Origin: Selaginella moellendorffii
Taxonomy: Eukaryota > Streptophyta > Lycopodiopsida > Selaginellales > Selaginellaceae
Length of the DNA: 64,000 nt
Direction of reading: 5' to 3'
Assembly (NCBI RefSeq): GCF_000143415.4
Contig: NW_003314407.1
Location: 186,001-250,000, forward strand
The notes beneath the pieces were generated by a model, which worked only from the letters and a program-made list of their open reading frames with translations, was not told the origin of the DNA and searched no databases. Position 1 is the stretch's first letter, and every line of letters begins with the position of its first letter. Below, in pieces: positions 56,247-64,000 of the stretch. Made by a program: the position numbers and the translations under genes.

Positions 56247-57992
56247 TCTCTCGAGCTTGCTCATCATCGAATCTAGCACAGGAAGCTCCTTGACAAGCTC
56301 TTGCCATTCAGGCATTCCCTGTAGCAGCACCCAAATCACTTTTGCTCTCTAGCCAACTAGATTAAGAAGATTTGCTTACCCGACCCGATTTGCGGATTCT
56401 CCCATCGAGCCGGAGCACAATGAAAACCTCTTCGCCACCGGTTACTCCTTCCGACTCTTGCTGCTCAAAGATCCACCTGATTGTCGTTTCCACACTCTAA
56501 ACGCTCAAACAAGGTAGAAACAAGATACTCACCTCTCCCATTCTGCTTGAGAAACCACCTCCGCTACAAATCGCTTCTCACTCTCGAGCACTGCCTTCAG
56601 TGCCGCGTCCTGCGCTCGTTTTTGAAAATCATCCTGAATCACGAGAGAAAAGGGAAATTTAGGAACCACGGATTGGATAAGCTTACGCTGCCGGAGCCAG
56701 CTGCTGGAGCTTTTACGGAGCGTCCAAATCCTTTCTTCTTAGGCGTCTCGTCCTTTTTCCTCCACTCGACCGGAATCAAGAGCACGCCTCGTTGCAGGAG
56801 ATCTTTGCGGTATCTCTCCGCCTTCTCCAAAGCTCCCTTGATCGACTCTTTGGTACCGGCCAATATCACCTTTCGCTCCAAGAGAACATACAAGCAAGCT
56901 TGGTTTGATATTGGAAAGAAAAAACTTCTTACCGGTCGTGTGATCCCTCGAAGTTGCACCACCTCCACGATGCGTCCAGTTCCGAGCCGGACAGGAAGCC
57001 TTGACAAAGTCTCGTTTCTTGTGATTTGAGACATTTGCGTCTCTTCTTTCTTGCTGTCCCAGATAAACAAGGACACAAAAGCCACTATACCTGTGAAAAA
57101 GCGCAACCTTGATTAGATGAAAACACACTCTCATCACATTTACCTGCGAGGTCTATTGCCAGATTCTGTGCGGTCTCCGTGACGCTTGGAGCGTCCTCTC
57201 CCCCCTGCAGTGCACGAATGAGCCTCGGGACCGTGATGAAAGTCGCGATCCCAGCGGCAATCGTGAATGCGACGTAGAAAAACTTGCGAACGCCACGAAA
57301 CGGTGCCTGGACTTCGCTGATGAGCTTTAAGTCTCTTCGGAAGCTGCTTCCAGTGTCTTCGCCACCTTTCCGAGCCTGTCCAGTGCACGGCAAAGCTCAT
57401 CACTTCGGGCCAAGCAAAGATTGAGAGAGAGAGATTGGCTCAACCTCGTCCTGGAGAGCCTTGAACTCTGGAGACGCTCGGAAGGGAGCAAGGTCCGGAT
57501 CATTGAGGATGACATGAAACTTGACGTTGTAATCACGCAGCGCTGTTTGCAATGCCTGTGCTGCTTTCGCGGGCTCTTCCCTGGAAACAAATGGTCACGA
57601 AAGGAGAGAAGAAACGAAAGAGTCGAAGAAAGCACGAAACCTTGAAGCATGGCAGCAAGCTTTGTTGTAGTACGCGGCCTGCGCCTCATCGAAGTTTGGA
57701 TTCATGGCCAGGGCGGTATCAAACTGATGCAATGCGTCCTTCACCTGCCTAGTGAGAACAAACCAACACGTATGGAATCATCCACATCCATGGAGCTTCG
57801 CTAAAGTACCCTTCCTTTGGAGAAGAGTGACAAGCCCAGATTGACGGCGTCGGTTGCTGTTTTCACCTGTGATTCGCTTCCATCCTTGGCAGCGCGCACC
57901 CTGATCGCGATCTTGGCGCGCCCAAATGCGAGGCGACGAGGGGCGGCACCACACCTGAGCGACACGCACCCGGAAAAACACAAGACATCCAT
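56244..57992 (-). CDS. LPA1: LPA1-like chloroplast TPR membrane protein (PSII assembly)
   Basis: Minus-strand multi-exon gene: ATG at 57990-57992, stop at 56244. Conceptual splicing gives a transit peptide (RRLAFGRAKIAIRVRAAKDG), then TPR-like repeats (NLGLSLFSKGR|VKDALHQFDTALAMNP and AYYNKACCHAS ... KAAQALQTALRDYN). A region LKLISEVQAPFRGVRKFFYV follows, with two hydrophobic segments (FTIAAGIATFITVPRLI and IDLAG|IVAFVSLFIW), and a conserved C-terminal part (LSRLPVRLGTGRIVEVVQLR, VILAGTKESIKGALEKAERY, KELPVLDSMMSKLER). This layout matches LOW PSII ACCUMULATION 1, a thylakoid membrane factor that aids assembly of photosystem II around D1. The gene is head-to-head with PsbO-like. Exon borders are GT-AG and mostly clear; introns are short. 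Assignment rests on recalled family sequence. Confidence 0.75.
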
Positions 57993-58165
57993 CTCTCACT
58001 CTCTCTCACACACACACGCACACACACCAAAAGAAACCCTTTTATCTTTTTTTTGTGACCTCTACGAGGATCTTAGCTCGCGAGACATCGATCGTTCTTT
58101 ACCTTTAGATAGAACCACACTTTCTTTACCCTTTGCTCGAATCCATTTCCAGAGATAGCAGAGTA
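57993..58165. promoter_or_regulatory. Divergent promoter, LPA1-like / PsbO-like
   Basis: Only 173 bases lie between the two start codons. The interval carries a CT/CA-rich microsatellite (ACACACACACGCACACACAC-like, about 58005-58027) next to the LPA1-like start. Shared regulation of two PSII genes is a reasonable inference. Confidence 0.55.
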
Positions 58166-59221
58166 ATGGCGTCCTCTCTCGTTGCAACCAGGTCGCTCCT
58201 TCTCCCGCATCAATCTTCCTCCTCTACTCGAAGAAATGGCGGCCACATTGTAGTTTGCTCTTGCTCCTCCATGGAAGACTTCACCAGAAAAGCAGGCAAG
58301 CTCGCATTCGCTACAGTGGCGGCCACAGTCCTCCTGGCCGGGGTAAGCTCCTCGCCATAGACCATCTTTCACCTCCTCCTTCGACACAGCATTTGCCCGG
58401 TGTGGGCATTTGTGAGTTCTCTTATAGATCTTGTGTCCCTTGTCTGGCTTTGATAGGCAGCAGATGCCCGGCCGCGCCCTCGCTTCGGATCCAGCGACGA
58501 GGAGATCCGCGAATACCTGGACAAAACCCCCAGCTACGACGATCAAATGATGCGAGCCTATCTGGACGTCAAAGGTAAGTGGACAGGAACCAAATGCCCG
58601 AGCCCCGTCACCAGCGGTGCCACCGACGGTTTCAAACTGGAACCCGGTGACTACTACGTGACCAACATGTGTTTGCAGCCAACCTCATACCAAGTCACCC
58701 GGAAGGCCGGGATTGGCGAGTTTGACATCTCGACAACGTACGAGACGAAGCTGCTTGCGAGGGTGGACGGGATCGAGGGCTCCCTGGCCGTGGCTCCAGA
58801 CGGTGGTGTCAAGTTCGAGGAGAAGAAAGGGCTCAACACGGACACCACCATCGCCAAAGTCATCGCTAGGCTTCCCGGGAAACAGGAGCTAGTGCCCTTC
58901 ATGTTTGGGATCCAAGACCTGGTTGCGTCGGGTAGGCCGGAATCTTTCGGTGGCCAGTTTATAGTTCCCACAGCGACGATCCAACCGAAGAAACTGGACG
59001 TGGATGAGACCGAGCCGCTGGAGAGCACCACCACGGAGGGCAGCATTGTGTTCAAGGTGACGAGGAGCAACTTGGAAGCCAAGGAGCTGGGTGGCGAGTT
59101 CGAAACCAGCCAGCTCTCGGGCCTGGATCTACGGTCCAGATCCAACGCGGGCTTCCTCATTGGAAACAAGGAGAAGAAGAGGGTCAAGGTATCGGGCGTG
59201 TGGTATGCAAAGCTCGATTGA
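58166..59221 (+). CDS. Divergent PsbO paralogue (oxygen-evolving complex protein 1-like)
   Basis: Exons 58166-58342 and 58457-59221; 313 residues. Exon 1 encodes a bipartite lumen-targeting peptide (chloroplast part, then FTRKAGKLAFATVAATVLLAG) with likely cleavage after ADA. The mature part follows PsbO in order: YLDVKGKWTGTKCP, LEPGDYYVTNMCLQPTSYQV, TKLLARVDGIEG, GGVKFEEKKG, VPFMFGIQDLVASGRPESFG, and the end VSGVWYAKLD. Both conserved disulfide cysteines (about residues 106 and 131) are retained. The family's signature loop, present in the neighbour as [16 protein letters not shown], is missing and replaced by about 24 unrelated residues (TATIQPKKLDVDETEPLEST and on). The intron position and phase match the neighbouring PsbO, so it is a tandem duplicate. 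Whether it binds PSII is unknown. Confidence 0.85.
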
Positions 59222-59462
59222 TTGCTAAGAGATAACTCTGATAGAAAGAATGTAAAGAAAAACAGTACCATGGATTGGATATCTCAATCAAACAAAGCTA
59301 GATATCATATCCTTTGGCTTTGAAAGAGCCAGGTGGCGCGTGCTCATTGGCTGCTCGAGCTTGTGGCGGCAAACCTCTTATCCATATATCCGCGCTATCC
59401 AAGAGCCCTAAACGCTCTGTTTAGCCCTAAAACAGAGCAGTGCGCGAGATCCAAGCAGCGCA

Positions 59463-60548
59463 ATGGCGGCATCGGTGGTAGCAGCCAAGGCCGGGCCATC
59501 GCTCCTCCAGCCCAAGCTCGATGCCTCTGCAGGATCGTCCGCCAGCCTCCGCCCGGTGTCGGTGTCCAAGGCATTTGGATTGCGCAGCAATGGAGGAGGA
59601 GCGCGCCTCACTTGCTCCATGGAGGACATTGTCAAGAGGGCCACGGATGTGGGCAAGGTCGCCGTTGCCACTGCCGCAGCCACATTGCTCGTCGCGGGGG
59701 TAAGCGAAAGATCTCCTCTGCTGGACGGATGAATTGAGAGAATTGGAGCAAGTCTGGTAGTCATTCTCATGAATTTCCCCTGTTTTGTGATGCTCTAGAC
59801 CGCCGCCGCGAATCCAAAGCGCCTCACATACGACGAGGTCCAAGCCCAGACGTATCTCGAGGTGAAAGGCAGCGGCACCGCCAACCAGTGCCCGATCCTG
59901 TCCGGTGGCGACGAAGGATTCAAGTTCAAGCCCGGCAGCTACAGCGTCAAGAAGTTTTGCCTCGAGCCCACGTCCTTCACCGTGAAGAAGGAGTCGCCAT
60001 TCAAGGGTGGCGGCGATCAATACGTCGACACCAAGCTCATGACGAGGCTGACATACACGCTGGACGAGATCGAGGCCGACTTGAGCGTGGACGAGAAGGG
60101 AAACCTCAAGCTGGTGGAGAAGGATGGCATCGACTACGCTGCGGTTACCGTCCAGCTCCCCGGAGGCGAGCGAGTTCCATTCCTCTTCACCATCAAGGAG
60201 CTCGTAGCGACTGGCTCCCCGGATGGATTCAGTGGAAGCTTTCTGGTGCCGTCTTACAGGGGCTCCTCGTTTCTAGACCCCAAGGGACGCGGTGGATCCA
60301 CCGGGTATGACAATGCGGTGGCGTTGCCGGCCGGAGGCGCTGGTGACGAGGAGGAGCTCGGCAAGGAGAACCTCAAAGATACCTCGGGGTCGACTGGGAA
60401 CATCACCTTGAAGGTGGCGGAGAGTAACACCGCCACTGGAGAGATTGCCGGGGTATTTGAGAGCATCCAGCCCTCGGACACGGATCTGGGATCGAAGGCT
60501 CCCAAGGAAGTGAAGATCCAAGGTATATGGTACGCGCAACTTGACTAA
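59463..60548 (+). CDS. PSBO: PsbO, oxygen-evolving enhancer protein 1 (33 kDa)
   Basis: Exons 59463-59699 and 59799-60548; 328 residues, normal PsbO length. A lumen-targeting presequence ([21 protein letters not shown]) is followed by the mature start [17 protein letters not shown]. The two disulfide cysteines lie in NQCP and KFCLEP. Further family signatures are [82 protein letters not shown] and [10 protein letters not shown]. PsbO is the extrinsic lumenal subunit that stabilises the manganese cluster of photosystem II. It is nuclear-encoded and imported in plants. It lies 241 bases downstream of the divergent PsbO copy, in the same orientation. Confidence 0.96.
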
Positions 60549-60826
60549 AGAAAGAGTCACAAAATCAGAGAGGAGAGATGATGTCCGGATGTTTGATCAG
60601 GAGAAAATCCTTGCATAAGAAGGCTGTCATCTTCTCAAACGAGCGATCTCACATTGTAAAGTCTCAAATCCTTTTTAAACTACAAAGCTGTTCCAAGATT
60701 CCATCTGTAGTAGCCAACGTTAAAATCAAATCACATTTTTCTCATCTGGAGCACAAGACTCTATGATATCACAATGGATTGAATCTTAACCGTCAGTTTG
60801 AACGGCCATGATCATTCTCTCTCACG
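60549..60826. other. PsbO 3' UTR and ubiquitin upstream region
   Basis: About 280 bases between the PsbO stop and the polyubiquitin TATA box. A short open frame (60578-60766) has no recognisable domain and is probably 3' UTR. Confidence 0.4.
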
Positions 60827-60835
60827 TATAAAATA
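60827..60835 (+). promoter_or_regulatory. TATA box of polyubiquitin gene
   Basis: TATAAAATA, 177 bases before the ATG. The interval to the ATG is long enough to contain a leader intron, as plant polyubiquitin genes often do, but I cannot fix its borders. Confidence 0.55.
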
Positions 60836-60960
60836 AAGGATAGGGTAAGGGTTTTCTACAATTCGTAGGCGGTGGTTGCGTTTCTTGGTGAGTGGGTATG
60901 GCGGTGTTGATTTCTTGCTTGAAATTCTCAAGGATTTCGTGATTGCCTTACCGGATCTGA

Positions 60961-61701
<741 letters not shown>

Positions 61702-61888
61702 GTAACCTCTCTTCCATGTAATAAAGAACACACTGCCGCTTTCAACACCATCTCGAAGTTCTTCCCCATGCCCCTTGAGTTGGTATTTACCTAACCAGGC
61801 TGAATGTGTTGGAGTTGTGGAGGTGTATGCTGTGTGGAGATGTCAAGGTTTATGTTATCGGAGTTAAAAATGCCGAGTAGTAAGCCCA

Positions 61889-62160
61889 TCACGTATGCCC
61901 ACCACAGTCGCGCACAACATCACCACTATTGTAGTTAACTTGTCGAAGCAAGTCTTCCAACCAGAATGACAGCTGATAGTCGTGGATAGCACGCAATTGT
62001 CCATCACCAAATCGCCCCTCAAACAAATCCTTCACGGTCACCATGCCGATGAGCAGGAAGCCCTGAACGTTATACATCGTGCCATTGTCTTTCATACGTT
62101 TGATGGTGTGGTACAGCTCGTCCAGGCAACATCAGGCTGGAAGTAGTAGAAGTCCCTGTG
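61889..62160 (-). other. Unassigned minus-strand open frame downstream of the GT2 gene
   Basis: An open frame extends from about 62140 to a stop at 61889 (LDELYHTIKRMKDNGTMYNV and then QGFLLIGMVTVKDLFEGRF). I do not recognise it. It lies antisense to the ubiquitin 3' region and past the GT2 stop (62243). It may be a remnant or an extra 3' exon of another gene; no ATG-to-stop gene model is convincing. Confidence 0.3.
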
Positions 62161-62242
62161 ATAGCAGATGGCGTGACGAAAGTCCGCTGCAGAACTGACG
62201 CATTCTTCCCAAAACCCTTTAAACAAGACTTTATGTAAGCTT

Positions 62243-64000
62243 TTATACAGCACCAGTTTTACACCATTGGCGATCTGCCTTGGTGACAGCGATAACAAGT
62301 GCTGCCACCCAGAAAATCACCACAACCACGTTAGCTATGGCCTCGTAAAACATGGCTGACCAGTGCCACTTTGGGAGATGGTCTCCCTCCACGAAATGTG
62401 GAACCTTTTCCTTGTAGTGAAGCAGCCCCTTGCGCTGCCCAGGCTTGTAGCTGGGCGGACACAAAATGTACACAATTGGTACAAGCATGTGTGTACAAGT
62501 TGAAAGAAGAAAGAAGGACATTGCGATCACGTAAAAATCATGGCTGCAATTTCGGCCTCTTTGCTTCGCTACCCAGGAAATTCTGTAGGCCACCACTGCC
62601 AAGACCAGGAGTATGTAGATTATGTGAACCTTTACATGTTTGAGCTTGACAAGGAAAAATTTGATCAAGGCTGGCTGCTTGGTGAACTTGGCCTGTGCCG
62701 CAACTCGATCGATGCTGCTTGTTGGAGTGAATGTGAAAGTGGAAGAGTACGAAAAAATGGACTTGTATATGGTCTGGAGGAAGAAGGGTGTCATCCACCA
62801 GAAATGTGACTCGTCCCGGTTACGACTCTGGATGGATTGTGGAAGACCGAGCCAGACTGAGATCCAAGAAAGGCGCCAGAAAATGAGGAAGATGGCGAGC
62901 TGGATGATAACACGCCGCGCCTCATGGGAGGTGCCGATCATGAGGTCCAAGTGAAGTGCAAGACAAACGATGAAGAGGAGAAGCATAACAAGGTTGACGA
63001 TTGCGATGAAGTAGTATCCCGTGTGCCAGAAGAAACTCACCTTGAGAACCAAGGAGAGTTTGCTCTTTGGCCCAAGCATCTCTCTCCATGTCGCAGAGAA
63101 TTGCTGTATAGCTCCCTGGCACCACCGCTGCCGCTGCTTGATATATCCTTCAAACGTCCACGGTGTAAGACCAATCTAACAATCAAAGGTGGAGTCAACA
63201 AAAGTCACCGTGTTTTGAGCAACAGCAGACCTGAAGCTTGCGGTTGAGGTAGACGGACTTGAAGCCCTGGTTGAAGAGCTTGAATGCGGTCATGGTGTCT
63301 TCTGTGATTGACATTGGCTGGAAGCCTCCAATCTCGTCCAGATGTTTCCTTCGGAAGATTGCTCCAGTTCCAACGCAGGGTGCGGCCCCAAATGTGTCCC
63401 TGTGAATCATGACACGCTCGTAGCCAAATCCGCAAGCATCATTTAGAGGGTCTCCCACTGGCAGGTTATAAAACGATTGAGGGATTTGCACGAATGACAC
63501 TTTGGGGTCCTTCACTATGTGAGGGAGCAAAGTCTTCAAGAATGAGGGGTGAAGTATCATGTCTGCGTCCATCATCACCACGAACTCCGCGTCGGAATGC
63601 TCCAGGCCGTAGTTAAGGTTACCGCATTTGAAGTTGTGTGGGACACCTGGAATCTGGAAGACTGGAACAGTGAGATCATGAGCACGCACTGGGAAGGGAA
63701 TAACGACTATTGTAAGCTACCTTCTTTCGACGAAGATATTTGACACAAGCACTCTCCAATTCTTCACAGTATCTTTTTAGCTCATCGTCCCCTCCATCAT
63801 CAAGGACCAAAACTCGAAACTGGTGCTTGGGATAATCCATGGCCAGGGCAGCCTGAATGGAATCCTCGGGAACGTCAGTGGGCTCTTTACAGCAGGGAAG
63901 AAATATGTCAACCGTCGGAAGCTCTTCCCAATTCAACGATAAACTCTGACGGGGCCGCCATATTCGAGGCGGTAACACCAGATCCGCAGCCGAAATAACG
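62243..64000 (-). CDS. GT2 family polysaccharide synthase (fungal Tft1 / moss arabinoglucan-synthase-like), 5' end outside window
   Basis: Minus-strand gene, 5' part cut by the window edge. Exons are about 63719 to beyond 64000, 63231 to about 63655, and 62243-63175. Catalytic motifs of processive GT2 enzymes appear in order: VDIFLPCCKEP ... VLVLDDGGDDELKRY (first Asp), CGNLNYGLEHSDAEFVVMMD and MDADM (DxD), SITEDTM (TED), and KQRQRW across the intron (QxxRW). At least six membrane segments follow (such as YYFIAIVNLVMLLLFIVCLA and YILLVLAVVAYRI), giving a membrane-embedded cell-wall glucan synthase. There is no plant CESA zinc finger or plant-specific insert; LPCCKEP, VPVGDPLND-like (PVGDPL) and GNLNYGL resemble ascomycete Tft1-type mixed-linkage glucan synthases and a moss arabinoglucan synthase I recall. 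The product linkage cannot be read from sequence. Confidence 0.85.

Noticed and set aside
57085-57393. Separate small protein MPCTGQARKGGED...
   Set aside because: It is an internal exon of the LPA1-like gene plus intron sequence on each side.

Overview
The window is nuclear DNA of a land plant. The best fit is a lycophyte of the Selaginella moellendorffii type. The evidence is nuclear genes for chloroplast proteins (PsbO, an LPA1-like photosystem II assembly factor), very short introns (mostly 42-80 bases), long intronless PPR genes built only from 31-residue S-type repeats, and a polyubiquitin gene. The species call is inference from gene style and not from a database match.

Layout: 0.5-1.5 kb holds an AT-rich, intronless gene for a secreted GNA-type lectin. 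2.0-7.4 kb is a decayed Ty3/gypsy element with another element's solo LTR inserted in it. 8.6-22.7 kb is a compact GC-richer gene island: an SC35-type splicing factor (minus) head-to-head with a PPR gene, a subtilase, a cysteine-rich secreted protein, a second PPR gene, a HAT/TPR-repeat protein and a divergent MSI1/RBBP4 WD40 protein. 22.7-29.4 kb is a graveyard of progressively decayed copies of the last two genes plus dispersed AT-rich repeats. 29.3-35.4 kb is a second island: a third PPR gene (minus) head-to-head with a B3-domain protein, then a RING-finger gene. 36.2-53.9 kb is a nest of minus-strand Ty3/gypsy LTR elements with recognisable protease, RT, RNase H and integrase, tRNA-Met-type primer sites, and an unusual 3.9-kb GC-rich block of minisatellites inside one LTR. 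54.8-64 kb is a third island: a second lectin paralogue, an LPA1-like gene (minus), two tandem PsbO genes, polyubiquitin and the 3' part of a GT2 glycan synthase of fungal Tft1/moss arabinoglucan-synthase style.

Genes that may work together: the LPA1-like gene (PSII assembly) sits head-to-head, 173 bp from ATG to ATG, with a divergent PsbO, which is followed by a standard PsbO. The three PPR proteins are probably organelle RNA-processing or editing factors; all lack E2/DYW and stop at the same place in the E1 motif.

Most notable: a pair of same-phase, equal-length (67 nt) duplicated exons separated by a 42-nt intron in the SC35 gene (candidate mutually exclusive splicing within the RRM); a PsbO paralogue lacking the family's signature loop; a two-member secreted lectin family with an unrecognised N-terminal domain; and a PPR gene with an in-frame TGA followed by 60 open codons that look like its missing E2 region. 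Exon boundaries were derived by eye from GT/AG sites and frame continuity; no transcript data were available.
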